Assembly: GCF_037975245.1 (NCBI RefSeq)
Contig: NC_092563.1
Span: 16,979,594 to 17,039,593 of the forward strand
Length of the DNA: 60,000 nt
Direction: 5' to 3'
From: Apostichopus japonicus
Taxonomy: Eukaryota > Echinodermata > Holothuroidea > Aspidochirotida > Stichopodidae
Position 1 is the stretch's first letter; every line of letters begins with the position of its first letter. Position numbers and translations under genes: made by a program. The notes beneath the pieces were generated by a model that did no database searches, was not told the DNA's origin, and saw nothing but the letters and a program-made list of their open reading frames with translations. This document shows, piece after piece, positions 1 to 14,700 of this stretch.

Positions 1-2705
1 AATTTTCAAAAAATGTGTCATGAATACAATACTGCACTTGTATAGTAATTGCTACTGCGTCATAAGTTCCACCACGTGTTAACTGTAGAGTTCATTCATA
101 CACTTCAATGCATACACAAGTAGGCTTTGTATCCATTCAAGTAGTATACAGTGCTACTGTATGTACATACAGTGAGCTGGGAGAATGTGAAGGAAATATT
201 AACGTATTTACACACACATGTTTCTCAATGCACTGTTCTAAACCATAGTCCACAATATGTACTGTATACTGCATTGTGAATGATACTATACAAAGTATAC
301 AGTATGTAAATTCATTAAATATTATAAACCATAGTCCACAACATGTACTGCATACTGAATGCAGTGTGTGTTTATCTATTGACATCTCTTCAATATAGAC
401 AGGCGTATTCTATTTTACCACCATCATTGTGCATTTTCAGTAGAACTACTTTAACAGATATACTGTAATGTATCTAGATAAGTAAAGTACAGTGAATGGT
501 ACTGTTGTTCAGTCTAGATGCATTGTTGTGCAAGTCTGCGTGTCCTTGCCACATGTACAGTACTATAGTGACTGTAAGCTAACACGTAGGCTAAAAGTAC
601 AGTCAACAGGGGGAATATTATCAGGCTTCAAAATTTAGGTTGTTATTGCAATTTGCCAACAGAAAGAAAAAAGGAGGAAAAACAAGCCGTTACATTTTCT
701 CAGCCAGTAGACATTAGGAACATACTGTAAACACATGATAAGAGCATGATTTCAGGTGTAACATTTAAGTTCCATATTATTTCCTAATATTGTTAGCAAT
801 ATTATAATGTTGCTCTTATATGCCTGGACAGCAATAGAATGACTTCTTGGTTTTGATTCAGGAAGTGGAACTGAGAACTTGTTTTTAGTAGGCAGATATT
901 TTAAACACTTGGATTTTGTAGCAATTGGCTAAAAATTGTGAAATTCAGGCCCTGAATATTTCTACTGTACTTCAGTTTAGAAAGCTATTCTCTCTATATA
1001 CAGTACAGTATCTTACAGTAAAGTGACATCTTCTGTAGTACATAGCAGTGAAGTCGATACTGATTGCAGGGTTGTCCGAGACCACAAAATTTCTTTTCGG
1101 ATTCACCAAAATTAGCTTTGGGGGTTGTCCGGCTTATGAATAACTGCACATCAAATTCAGAGTGCATTCGGCATTGTAACTAAAAATCCCCTCCCCACCC
1201 CCACCCCCCAAATGATAAAACTGGTATCACCCTCCATCACTTCAGATCAAAACGAACAAAATTAGTGGTAGGCCTATGATCCACCCAAAAGGTAGTTTTA
1301 CTGGCCCAAAGCTTTTGTTATGTTCAAACATCTACACATCTCTCCCACAGTTTATGTATTAGTCACACTTTGCTGATTTGCTACATTTCTTCTGACAACC
1401 AAATTTGCTGTTCGGACCACCAAGAATTAAGTACTAGTGGTCCGAGAGCCAACCAGAAAACAAATCCCCCAAATCCCTGAATGATGATGTTATTATATAG
1501 ATATGTGACCTATATAGGTAAAGCATGTACTGTAATAAGTTTTGATTTATTGTATCCTGTAGTATATCTGTATAGGTATTTACCTTGTTTAGCATACGTA
1601 TATTTGTGAACTTACAGGGTTCTAAGATGTGAACCACAGCAGCAGTATACTACATGTCATGTGTATAGTACTGTACTACTACCAGAAAGGATTCTTCAGT
1701 TTGTTGTTGTCAATAGTTTTGTGTCAATTGGGTTTAAAAGTTGATGGAAATTCTCTGAATCACTACTTAGTACTAGCTGGAAGATACATCTCCATACTGT
1801 CCAAGTATGCATGTAATGATTGAGGTACTTTTTGTATCTGATATGTCAAGAAGCAGCGGGTGGAGGGATGACATCATCAGGGTATAGATGTTGTCATCGT
1901 TGTTTACAGACAGTAAATTATTGCTAAAAAACTCATATACTGTACTGTGTCCATGGTAACCAAAATATGCAACCTAATGAAGCCACCATTACAGTGTACA
2001 GTAGAAGTACATAATGAAGTCTCTTACAGCTCAAGCTCTTTGAAAGACTTACAATTCAAAGAGACATTGATCAATATGTCAACAAAGTTAAAGGACCCCC
2101 TTTAAATGTCATTTTAAGATGCTGCCATCACAGAGCATGTACTGCACAACTTGGTTTATTTCCTTTGAATGGTCATCATCAGTATTACACAGTATTACAC
2201 ATTAGTGCACATGCTGAATGTTGGTCAAAGTATTGTAACGTTTCCTGGAGTTTCTTCAGAATATAAAAGAGTTTGAATTCCAGAAATTAATGAAATTTTC
2301 ATATGGACAAAAAGTAATTTTGTACTGTACAGTGTAGACAAATTAACTTCCAGGATGGCAGTCAAGTGCTTGTGCAAGATGTGAAGTCGCCTAATAATAG
2401 TAATGAAACAAGTTCCAGTATACATATATATAAATACATATATAAATATATAGATACATTAAAAAAGGTCCCGGTAGTCACAGGGGGACCAAAATTGACA
2501 GTATGTACTCCTTATTTGTCAATTATGAGTCATAACTTATATCTCTGCTTTTGTCTACTATACACAATACTTCATAGTACCATGATACAGTACTTGTATA
2601 GTAGAGTTGAAAGCAATCCTTTTACATCATAGCCAATTTATTATTTTTAGGTCAATCTTTTACTAATTTATATAATTTGATTTTTCACCCCTTTTCTCTT
2701 AAAAG
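1..2705. other. Intron or 5' flank of GLG1, no exon recognised
   Basis: No reading frame here resembles the N-terminal signal peptide or first Cys-rich repeat of GLG1. The first recognised exon starts at 2706 already inside the repeat region, so this stretch is most likely the preceding intron. It is AT-rich and unusually rich in TACTGTA/TACAGTA words (see findings). Short ORFs are scattered and lack coding character. Confidence 0.6.
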
Positions 2706-2792
2706 CATTTGTGGGATTACAAGAAGAACCTGACGGAAGAGCCACGTTTCTTGTCTGCTGCAACCAGCGTTTGCTCGAAAGTGGTGGGTATA
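2706..2792 (+). CDS. GLG1: GLG1 exon a (first in window)
   Basis: 29 codons, phase 0 at both ends. Encodes HLWDYKKNLTEEPRF..ATSVCSKVVGI, the end of an early Cys-rich repeat with an N-glycosylation sequon (NLT). Acceptor is TCTCTTAAAAG and donor is GTAATA at 2793. The donor was chosen over nearer GT dinucleotides because it restores the family spacing into the next exon. Confidence 0.88.
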
Positions 2793-5700
2793 GTAATAGT
2801 TCCTGTTTTAACTGTAGCTACAGATTTAAAATGCAGGCAAAGAGGGAGATATCAAAAACCTGTCCTGCGTGATCTCGAGCTGCTGTTAATATATTCGTCA
2901 TAGTAAATGCCCTGTGTGTGGGGATCCTACTTCAGGGAGCACTGTATTTGTGTGCACATAAACTTTGCCAAACGATTTCAAGGTTTATGAAATGTTGATT
3001 AAAATATCATGCCCTGTGTGAATTAATTAGGCCTGTAGTAAATGTCGGTCATTCTATACAGTACAGTAGGTTACAGTACTATCAAAGCCAAACTTTGCAA
3101 AAGTGTTGCGTGTCCTTCTTTATATGTACAGCATATTTTTGCAGTACAGTAGTTCAATACGTGGAAAAATTTAACCCATTCTGTAATGAAGTACAGTATC
3201 CATTGTGCTAAAAATGAAATTGTCCCGTTGTCTTGTTAATGAAATGTAATTTTTCACAGTGTGATTTTCACAGTGAAATTGTCACAAGTTGGACCTGTGG
3301 TTTATGATGTCTTTGCATATTGTGTAGCACATTGGTCCTAACACAGTTTAGTGCAGTAAGCCTATGCTACACTGTACTTGCTGTACTGTAGTATTCCCAC
3401 TGCATTGGAGCCAATAACCCGCAGGGTTTGCAATAGAACATGTCAGACTTGTAGTGTGTACCTGTTGTTATTCTAGCAAAACTGTGTTAACTCCTACCAC
3501 TCCTCAGTGATTGTGTTTTCTCAATCATAAGTTTACTTCACTACTCACTTATGGGGCTCCCCCACAACAAATGCATTCTCGCTCAACCGTTTCTAAAGCA
3601 TCTGGTAACCTTTAAGCCCTGCCCTCTTCCGGTGTCCGGCCCATCCTGGTCTACCAACCTCCCCCCCCCCCACTTTCTCATTCTACCATCCAAAGTGTCA
3701 GAAGTGCTGGAATTACTCAAATTTATACCTTTGGAAATTCTTGTTGGACTTTTTCCATAGATATTACAATATTACATACTCGCTCCAGCCGGTAGAGCCT
3801 TGTGAGTTTGTACGTTTACCTGTATAAAGGGCAACGGTCAAGTGCTCTGGTACTGAAAATTTCTCGTTTAAAAAATGAAAATACAGTCTAAGACACTTTA
3901 AAATAGGCTTTTCACATTTCTAACATTTCACTTCTCCCTGGCAGAAAATTTGCGAAGTGCAAAAGAATGCCGGGGCAGAACTGTTATCATGCTTGATAGA
4001 GAACTCGGATAAAATAGAGGACACCCACTGCCGACAGTTTGTAAACCGCATGGAGGTGATAACATTCAGTGATTATCGGCTCATAAAGGGGTTCTATGAG
4101 TCATGTTCAGATGCTGTGAGAAAGCTCCAATGTGGCAGTGTTCACCAAGAGGTCCAGGATGATGACAAGGTATTAACCAACTGTACTAGCATAATTTTAG
4201 TGCCGTGACATATCGGTATTTTTTTTCCGCTCCTGTTATTTATGTATAATACCCCTTGCTCTCAGAATGAGGCCAGTCAGTTTCATCCCACATTCTCACG
4301 TTTTCATCTACCTATTGTAAATTACAAAAACTTATCATTCTCTTCACCGCTCCACCTCACCCCACCCCACCCTAACCCCACCCACCAATACATACACGTG
4401 TATTGCATCTATAGCATGATGTATAAATTATTGAAAGGTCCACACCTCAGGTGGCACACAGTGACTTCCCAACAAATAGTCTGTACTCTATTTTCTGTCA
4501 TCCTTTCCTCCTGTAAGTTTCTTATTTTAATTATTTTTGTAACTGTTTTTTTTTTTTTTTTTTCGGGGTTGGCAGCCTGCAAGCCACATGCAAGGTTTCA
4601 CAATCCAGTGCCTGGAGTCCAAGTTAAAGGAGGTTAATGGTGACTGTAGGAGTACTTTGCTGAGAGTGGCAGAACTCTCAGCCGATGACTACCACAAGGA
4701 CAGGGCGCTGTACTTCGCCTGCCGTGACGACAGGGAACGATTCTGCGAGAAGGAGTTGGCCGGCGACGGCAGAATTTACAAGTGCCTGGAGAAGCACAAG
4801 AAAGAGAAAATGATGAGTACCGAGGTAAAATGTTAATGAAACTGATATCCTAGAGGAATGTTTCAGAGAAAATACTTTTAAACTTAATGTATCAGCAAAG
4901 ACTAAATTGGGAAGGGGAGAAGAAGGAGTAGTAGAAGGTGTAGATGGGGGAAAGGTCAAGGAACAAGGAAGGAAATTTTGTTGGGAAAATTCTTTCAATC
5001 TATGTTGATACTTTTTTTTTGGTTTTGTCATCATTCTCTGTGCTTTCACATTGTCTTGTACCACCAGGACTCACCTGTCATTTAAGATTACAGGAGTTGT
5101 CTGTCTTTTGAAAAAGAGAAAAACACATTTCCTACTAAAGTCATTCACAAAATAGTGGGTACCCGAGAATGTGATCCTGATGCTCATGCAAGTACTCGAG
5201 CAGAAATGCCAAAGAAGGAAGATTGCAGCAAGTTTTACTTTCCAACAAGCATTTCTGTTGGTTAATGTACAAATCAATGAATGATCACACGTGATCATTT
5301 TTTTTTCCCCGCAGTGTTTTGACGCACTGTCAACTCGTCAGAGGTTGATCTCATCGGACGTCAAAGTAGACAAGCAATTGATCAAAAATTGTCGAAATGC
5401 CATCTTTGAGAGGAATTGTCATCCCATAGCAGGAAGCATTGAACAGACCTTGTCTTCGCTTCTGCTCTGCCTAGAGAGTGACTCCGATCAGGACGACGGT
5501 TGTAAGTATACTGCAGCATACTGAATACCAACATTCAGGATGGAGATTTATACCAAAAATATACTGTTGATAGATAGCAAGCAAGGGCGGAATTGGGAAC
5601 TTGAAACCAATTCTGAATGTGATCCTTGTGCAAAGTTATGTTTGATATTGGAATGAAAATATCTTCCAGATAGAACGGCTGAACATGTAGACTGCTCTGA

Positions 5701-8700
5701 CCCAGTCTGACCTAGGTATGATGAAAAGATGGTTTAACGCATGCTTGTAAACAAGAACGGTTATTCGAAGGAATACACAAGATAACGTGAAAGAATAGAG
5801 AGCTTTTGAAAAAATATATACCTTGTGTGTAATTAAGTATTACCACTGCATCACTTTAAAAGAGTAATTTGCACTGTATGCTTTGTGGAAGAGAAAGTCC
5901 AAACATTTAGTATTTCATGATAGTCATACCAAGTTCAATTGAACGCAGATTAAATTTTCAAATACTGTGTGACTAAAAAATAAACCTGCATTTCTCCCTT
6001 CTGATAAGTTTTACTCAGCGGTGGTGAATAGTGGAAATTATTATTATTATTATTATGTACCAAATTTATATAGCGCTCTTTTCATGCTTAAGCATGTTCA
6101 AGAGCACTTTACAATGACAACAATATGACAAAACCCTTAAAATATGAATATGAAGAATAAAATTGACGCAGCTTAAGTATTAATATTAAAAAATATATAT
6201 ATATACGAAGGAATAATTTTAAAAATAATATAGATTTACAATGAATTTCCAAAAAAAAAAGAAGTGAGTTTTAAGTAAATTTAAGTAACAAAGTGACAAA
6301 ACCCCTTAAAATTTGAATACGATAAATAAAATGGATGCAGCTTGAATGTTCATAAAAAAATATATATATATCTATACTAAGGAAAATTTTTAAAAACAAG
6401 ATAGATTTACAGTGAAATTCCTAAAAAAATCACACAATGCAAGCACTAGTAGCTTTTCATTTGATGCCACCTAAAACTGACTCAAGTCTGCAAGTTTGAA
6501 TTTGAATGGTACATCCTGCTTCTATTTGAAGGTGCAGTGTCAAAAGGCTGTATAGGCTGCTATCTTTTGTGCTGTGCAGCTTGGCCCAGTTGGTACTGGA
6601 CGTTCACACAATCTGCATCCACCGGTCTGCATAGCAAATCTCTGTTGCTTTATATCGATTTCAGCCTTGCTGCAGCGGATCTTGCAGCTGCTGCAGCATT
6701 TCTGATTGAGAGGTAGTATCTCTGACACATAGAATACTTATTGATGATAGGTGGATCTATTGATATATGACTGAAGGCTATGTCTGTTTTTTTTTTTTGG
6801 CACCATCCTTTGGCAGATGCTCCTCTCTCAGGGGAATGTGTGGCCGAGTTATTTGACATCCGTAAGAGCCTGATGGAGGATTATAAGCTCAATCCGGAGA
6901 TTGTGACTTCTTGTGCAGGCGACATCGAATCGTTCTGTAAAGGATTGCGAAAAGAAGGGAAGACTCTCCATTGTTTAATGGAGATGGCCATGAAGAGAAA
7001 GCTTTCGCAACTAGAATGCAGCAAGGCCGTAAGTGCAGTTTTTGTTTTAGCCAACATGTCACAAACAAAGAAGAACAAAAACAGGGATGCAGCTGCTGCA
7101 AAAGCTTGCTGCAGCCAGGCAATGGAGGTTTATGTATCCTCGTATCTAGCCCAAGATCATGTCTTCAGACACCAGGTATTTCCTTAAATTGTCATACTGG
7201 GCAGCACCAGTTTGCACCAAATTTGACATAAAATGCAGCAGTGACTTCTCTACCTCTTCCCTTAATCCTAATCCTTATCCTAATGAGGATGATATCAGAT
7301 GAGGGTAATGTAGAGGGTGTTAAGTTTAAATGGTCTTCTCCATCATTTTATATATAGACACCACATCGGTCATATCGGTCCACACACTATAGCGATCTGT
7401 GCTGTTTGCACCTCTCTGCATGAAAGTAACACGATCGCGGGAAGATGCTCGCAAACTGTCAAACACGCCAGTCATGCCTGTATACATATGCACTGAGTGA
7501 TTGTCTACTTTCAGCTTTCTAACTGTGCAGTTTGCCCGAGTGAAAAGAAAAGCGCAAGTTTTAAGGTGCTTTAAACAATTTAGTTTGAATTGAATCTTTG
7601 AAGATTATGTTTCCAAAGATCTCTTCGTTAATAATTACGGACAAAATTGTGCATACCACTAGTGATCATCTCACCGTGAGGATTGCCAAGTTTTGCAGAA
7701 TTAGATAGGACTGGCATGAAAGCGCCCTTTGTTAATTTTTTGGCATTGGTGGAGAGCCTCATTCAAGTTCATCATCGATAATTAACATATGTTATTCATA
7801 GCTCTTATCTTGCTTCATACTCTTCACCACTTAGGATTTTGTATCATCATTTTAAACTCAAAGTCTGTCAATAAATCTCATCACATATCATACTTGAAAT
7901 TCCTCAGGTACTGGACTTGCTGGAGGAAGTGAAGGCCGGTAGCGATTATCGACTCGATCCAATTTTGGCGAGCAGTTGTGAAAAATCGAGAGCCATCCTC
8001 TGCAGCAAAGTAAAATCTGGAGACTCGAAGTGAGTAATTGCTGAGTTGACTTGGCTCTTCTCTCACCTGTCTTTCCACAACCTTAGCACTCTCGTTCTAC
8101 CGTGTCTAGAATGAACTGGTAACCTTTCAAACACTGTGGGCCCTGTATGACAGACCTCTCCAGTCAATGCCCTTCCTTCTCATTCTACCACCCAAAGTTA
8201 CAACATCGGTCGTCTTTTGTGTGGATTCATTGTCTGCTTAATTCGATCGGAACAGTTTCCTAGGATCTTTGACTGTTATTTGCTGGAAGTAGGAATACTA
8301 TTACTCTTCGTGTACAGCCTTATGAGTCCTTTTTTTTTTTGTCTAGGGAAGGGTTTTTGAGACTGCTTTGGGGAGTGGTTCCTGCCCCGTTTCAAAATTG
8401 TATGTTCTAGGTCACTAGCTCTTCAGCCCTTCACTCCCATTCATTGCTTGTTGTAGTCAAGGGTTGAAATAAGCGGGCGCCCAGGCGCTATTCGCGCCCG
8501 CAAGCACTAAAATAACACCCCAGGACATGAAAATACAATACGCACGGGCGCTACTTTGTCGGCAAATAAGCGCCCGCATACTCCTGTAAATATCAGCCTT
8601 ATCATGCGCTGCACAGAAGCCTGAAACTACATTGCATGCTAGTGTTATATAGTAACTGCTAGCGATTTGATAAATCACTGATCGATCGAGTGCATGCACA

Positions 8701-11700
8701 ATAGCACTGGTGCACATGGTTTATATATCGCACAACACCTGTACTGATACGTAATTACATGCCGTTCTTGAAATTTGTTTCTCCTTTTTAGCTCCTGGTA
8801 GTGAGAAAATAGCTCCTGGTCCTACTGAAATTGCCGCGAACCAGGAGCCACTTTTTTAGAAAGTGGCTCCTGGTCCACAAATCCTTATTTCAACCCTTGG
8901 TTGTAGTTCTGTGTTATTGCATATAGGTTTGTGTTTCCATTATTCATTGTTGTAACTAGGTAGTTTCAAACACTTTTAAGCTATTGATCTTTCATCTTTA
9001 CTTCTTGCTCACTGGCCGTTCGGTACTGTTGGTTGTATTTTGGACTAGGTTGTTACTACTACTATTGAATTTGTCCCCTTCTTGTATTAAAGTTTAACGG
9101 ATCATCTCTAAATAATTACAAACTCTTAAAGTCATTCTTGGTTTTTTTATTTTCTTCTTTTAAGGGTGTTGTCTTGCCTCATGGACAACATTGAATCTGA
9201 ACTAATGGAAGAAAAATGTTCCTCCAGGCTCTACGAGCTTCAGTACTTTATTTCTCGAGATTTTAAGTGAGTATGAAGTACTGTGTATAACTATTCAAAA
9301 TGTACATACATACTTACATACACATATACACACGCACACTGACAGACATATATATTAAATTTGAAGTGAGGAGAATCCATGTGCACTCTGTTATGTAAAT
9401 TTTTTTATGAAATGTTAATTGTCAGAAATAGGAATAGACGATCAAAGTGCAAAGTTTTACAAAAATTGTATTAAATATTTCTACCACACCTGAGGTCTTC
9501 TTCAGTAACTGTCAAATTATATTTGAAAATTTACAGTTTGTTAAAAATGTATATATACATTTGGTTGGTTGGCGTCTATCTTGGCGCAGAGTGCTCTATG
9601 TCCGGTGGACAGAGCCAAGTATCGGTGAGAATTAGTTGAGACCAGTGGATCACTAGTAGTTGTTACTCAGAGCTTTATGCATTGAGCGATCATCAGACAA
9701 CTGGTAGCTCTATGTTGTACTCCTGGAATATATATCCCAAACAAGTAGACTCATCAAGAATTATCGTTGGGATTTATCGGTGTACCCTCCTTTTGTCGGC
9801 ATATATATATATATATGTATTTGAAAAGGCAATGAGTTGGAAAATCCAGAATAGTGAAAAAACTTCCAGCCTCCACTGGCATTCGAACCTGAGCCTCCTG
9901 CTATATATGTGGATATCCTAACAAACTAGGCCATGGACGCTGATTGTATGTTCAAAGCAGTAAGGAAGGTCGTTATTCCACTGTAGGCTTTTGCCACCTG
10001 TATCGAACAATGTTGGTTCTGTTTTTAGTGACACATTTTGCCTCACTCTAGAGATCAATCATGATGCTAGCCAACTCAATAATATATATATTTATATATA
10101 GAGCAGAGATGTGTTCACACAGCTGCCAGCCAGTTCTGAGTCCTTCACGGCACAAAGAGTATTTTAAACATTGCCGCCCGGCACTATTTTGATGATTAAT
10201 TTAACAAATTTTAATATTACCAAAATATGGGTGAGTATTTGGTCCGATTAAATCAGCTCCAGAATATGATAAAGATAGCACCATTTGCCAGCTAAGCAAA
10301 TATTTTCCAAAGAGGCCGTGGACCCCCCCCACCCATTTGACCCCTTCCCCGTTGTGTGGATCAGACTACCACAAAAATCTGCCCAGCACTCAAATATTTC
10401 TGAGCACATCCCTGCATAGACATATATATATATATATATTAATATATAGACGTATGTATACACATATACACAAACACATACTCACACATATATATAGACA
10501 CATACATATATGTATATATATATATATGTATGTTATTTTGTGACTAACCATTTCTGCTCTTACTGTTTGTGGATTAATAGAGATACCCTAATACTTTAGT
10601 AAGACTTATTTTTTTCCGTGCATAATCAAAACTAAAATATAAACAGCATCAAGTATTTAATAATATCATTTTTTCAGTTTTGATCATGTTTATTCTAGTC
10701 AAATCCAAGTATACAGGTAATAACAACAACCTGTTCCTAAAGCAAAACAGATATTTAAAATACAAATACTTGACTTGTGGGAATCCTGCGGGTACCTCTG
10801 ATTAAAGTCTTCAAAGCATAGTGACCCCTTCCAGTAGGTAATCCTCAGATCACGTAACTCTATGCCTCTACTCTTAGATTGGACATCAACTTACATCGTA
10901 GCTGCAAACAGGATGCCAACCAGTACTGCAGTTTTCAGGAAGGAAAGATGGACGGTGAAACCTTCGCTTGTCTCAATCTCCATTTACATAACAAGAAACA
11001 AGTAAGTACACTGTTGACACACCAGAATCTACATTTTGAATTTTTTTGAACTGCAAAATGAGCTCTTTTTGCCTGTGACTCCAATAACAGTACCTCCCCC
11101 CCCCCCCCCCCCAAGCAAAACTTGATGAAAGGTATCACAAGTTACAATTTAGAGACAGAAATATTTGTGATGATCAGAGAAAGTCCTGCTCCATTTTGTA
11201 GATATCCTAGTTTTCAAATTTGTATCTGAATTCCTGTTATGTTTTTAAATCTATGATGTCATAGTGCCATAGGGATCCGAAACGGTCTTAATTTCTCTTT
11301 GTTTCGTCGTTTTTCATATTTCCAAGGTAGAATGTTAACAGTTGTTTACACCAAAAAAAAAGAATGCAAAATGAACTTTGGAAGCTAAATATAAATAAAT
11401 GAAAAAATCAAAACAAAAGCAAGTAAGAAACTGTAGTACTGTAACTAGATTCAGATCTGCAACCTGTGTGAGAAAAAGAGTTGAAAGGATTTCCTAGTGA
11501 CCATCAGTGAAAAACTGTTATTGAAGAAAAATATTCCACACTGCTGGTTGAAAACCCCTTCTCAAAATCTTGCCCCTTTCTTGGGATAACGGATCCATTT
11601 CTGACTCCAGATGGGGACTCCAGGCATCCTTCCTTCTCGCTTGAAGTGCTTATGGCGCTAAGACAAAAGACATTGTCGAAATGTTGGTGAGGGTCACATG

Positions 11701-14700
11701 ATCATACAGTAGGCTAAAATGAAATGTAATCTCTTGTAAGAACAAAACACAAAGATGTTAGGAATGTTTCTTACCTGAGCCAAAGAAGATGACACCCATT
11801 TTATTTTGCTGCATTTTTAGCCTTTATCGATCGACTGCGCATCTCAGGTCCATCGAGCTCTGCGCCAGCGAGCATCTTCGGTGTCTTTGAATCCCTCCAT
11901 CGAAAAGAAATGTCGCACAGACCTGGGAAGATACTGCCCGTCCAGTGTAAAGGTAAGAAGATCCAATGAGAGCACATTTTCTGAGCTCTTTGTAGGATGG
12001 CAACGTTTAAAAAGGATGCCATAAAACTTATCACAGAGATATACCCAGGATTTCATGAGTGCCTGGTATACTGATTGCCGTCCTGGGGGAGCGGTCTTAG
12101 GGGGAGGGGTTGTTCCCCTCCCCTTTGAGAAATTTTTTCGATTTTTGAAGGTGCTCAGATGCCAAATGCTGGCACTTGTGTAGCTTTTTAAGCACATACT
12201 CAAGTACTAGTTTTGCTGACATTTTACATTTTTTTTTTTTTTTTTAGTGAAGTATATATTACTTACCTGGTTACAAGTTATTAGTTTGTTTCAAAGAGAT
12301 TTTACAAGGGACCGATTGAGAGCCGTAAGTAATGTTTCTCGTAACTGGGGCGTAACTGTTGCATTATTAGTCTGTATGATTTTGGCATAGGCTAGGCCCA
12401 ATTTATGTTGAATATATTGTTAGGAATGTTGGGATTTTAGATGAAAATAGTGCTGGGCGGGATTCATGATTTTTAAGACAGTGCTTGGCGGTAATTTTTA
12501 GTGCTGGGCGGGGCCGCCCAGCGTGGGCACATCCCTGTTATCAGTGTGGGAAAGATATGATTTGGAAAGTCATTTTAATAAAAAGCAATTGCCTCATTGT
12601 GCACAAGTTGATATGAGTGATGAGTGAAACACACCTTTGTTGTTTCAGTACAGCTGCACTTTAAGTATTCAATTTGCCTAAACCTTGTTATACCATACTC
12701 AACTTTTTATAGGAAGGATATGTCGCCTGAAAACCATCTGTTCATGTAGTTGACCACAATGGCGCCAGGAACGATGACTCTTGATAGTAACAGACATGAA
12801 ATGTTTGTCAGTGACACAAGTCAATGCATTCAAATTGTGGTACATAGAATATTCCACATTGGAGTAAAACTAATTAGAAACAACAAAATGATTGAAAGGG
12901 GTCTCCAGTTATATTTTCACAGCATTATAACACATGTTAATCTCGAATTTCAACCAAAGGAACTCACTGATGGCCATCAGTGTTAAACCATTTCCTCGGT
13001 ACCGATAGGTAATCACATCGGAACTGTTCTTAAGTTCCGCCGCCTCCATCAACAAATAATATGACTTCTTAGCTTCTCCTTCATCAAATGAATATCTTTC
13101 AGCCCTAAAGTATTATATTTTTCAAGAAACACAGAGTGGCTCATATCACCCACCAGGAAATCAACCCCCCCCCTCCCTGTTTATATGTTTTAAAATGATG
13201 CGACCAAAATTTGCCATTCCCAGTATAGCTCAACAACTCGTACAAGGCCGGTTCCAACATTCCGAACGCACATCAGCAAACATTCCCGTGTTGTGATACC
13301 GTGTATGAAATATACGGTGGCAATGCACGGAATACATGTGAACAAACATTTTGGATTGTAGCTACGACTAAGATTTCCGCAAACAAACTTGTGAGGACCC
13401 TCTGTGACTTCCTATATTGTACCTGGACATTTAGAACCTGGACTGATTGTACCTGCTCTGGCTGAACGTGTCAGTCTTTACAGTGATCAAACAGATAGAG
13501 TTACTCCTGTTGATCTGGTCACAGTGCGTTGTTGATATTGGCAGACTTAAAGATGGTATTCATTCAGAATACAAATGTTGGTGAGACGGAAACGATGGTG
13601 GCCTGTATACCATTGAACGTATTGATACTTTCCTGACCTTCCCAAAAGTCCCTTCATTCATATCTGTGCACAGTTATGACAATAGTTTGCTAGCATAATT
13701 CTGGAGTGGGGAGGGGGGGGGGGAGGATGGGTTAAATTTGAAAGTGAATAGTGAATTCAAAACAACATATTTCTTTGATCATTCGTACTTGCAACCCCAG
13801 AAATTCAACTTGATTTTAAACTGCTGGTTTTACCACTTGTTCAGAAAATCGCCTAATGTTGGTTGCTTGAAGATGAGTCTTTGTTTTGTTCGCAGGAATT
13901 TAGCTGTCTCCAGGATCATTACACTAGTCTGGAAAGTGAGTGTCGGATGGCTATCAAGAATTTCACCCGAGAGGAGTCTGAAGATGTCAGGATGAATAAA
14001 GTGCTTATGAAAGCATGCTCACCAATGCTCAAAAGATACTGTCAGGTAATTGATAATAATAATAGTAATAATAATAATAATAATGACAACAAGGACGATT
14101 AAGTAGTTTACATGGGACTATAGTATGAATCTCCAGGGGTAGAAACATCAAGTATGGAAATGTCAACTTCATTTCTGGCAATTTGACTATTGAACATGAT
14201 TGTTTTCTAATTGTTTTCTGTTTTTTTTTTAATCTGGAAAAGGATTCCCTTAAGAAGAAAGTAGACGAAGGAGATGCTTTAGATTGCCTCATCAGACGCA
14301 AGAACGATGCTGACATGGACCCCAAGTGTGCCGCTGGGATCGAACACTTTCAGATTGTAAGTCTAACTTCATAATCTTCCTGGGTTGGTTAAGACCACTC
14401 CTGCCATCAAATCTTCTAGTGAGTCTGGCTTAGGCCTATAGGGAGGCCTTCCAAGATACGTACAACTGTTTCGAGCTCATAGAAATTTTGAAGATGTTTA
14501 CCATAATGGCGTGAAAAAGGTGGGAAGAAACCGAAATTGAAACAGATGTACAGCTTATATACCCCTGGCCTTGCTACAGTAGGTATCAGTGTGAAAGATG
14601 TAGCCTTTGTATTAAAGAAAAAACCTGGCCCTTCATTTATTTTTAATTTTTCTTTTTACTGTACCCTATTTTCATTCCATATAATTTACATGTGAACAGC

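Noticed and set aside
1068-1460. Possible TIR element with GGTTGTCCGAGACCAC ends
   Set aside because: The two ends share only the short word GTCCGAG and its surroundings do not pair; no target duplication.
4678-5064. 128-codon minus-strand ORF
   Set aside because: It overlaps GLG1 exon c in antisense and has low-complexity Ser/Pro content.
6780-7187. GLG1 exon e extending to 7187 as an open frame
   Set aside because: GLG1 similarity stops at SKA, where a GTAAGT donor occurs, and the next exon joins in phase there.
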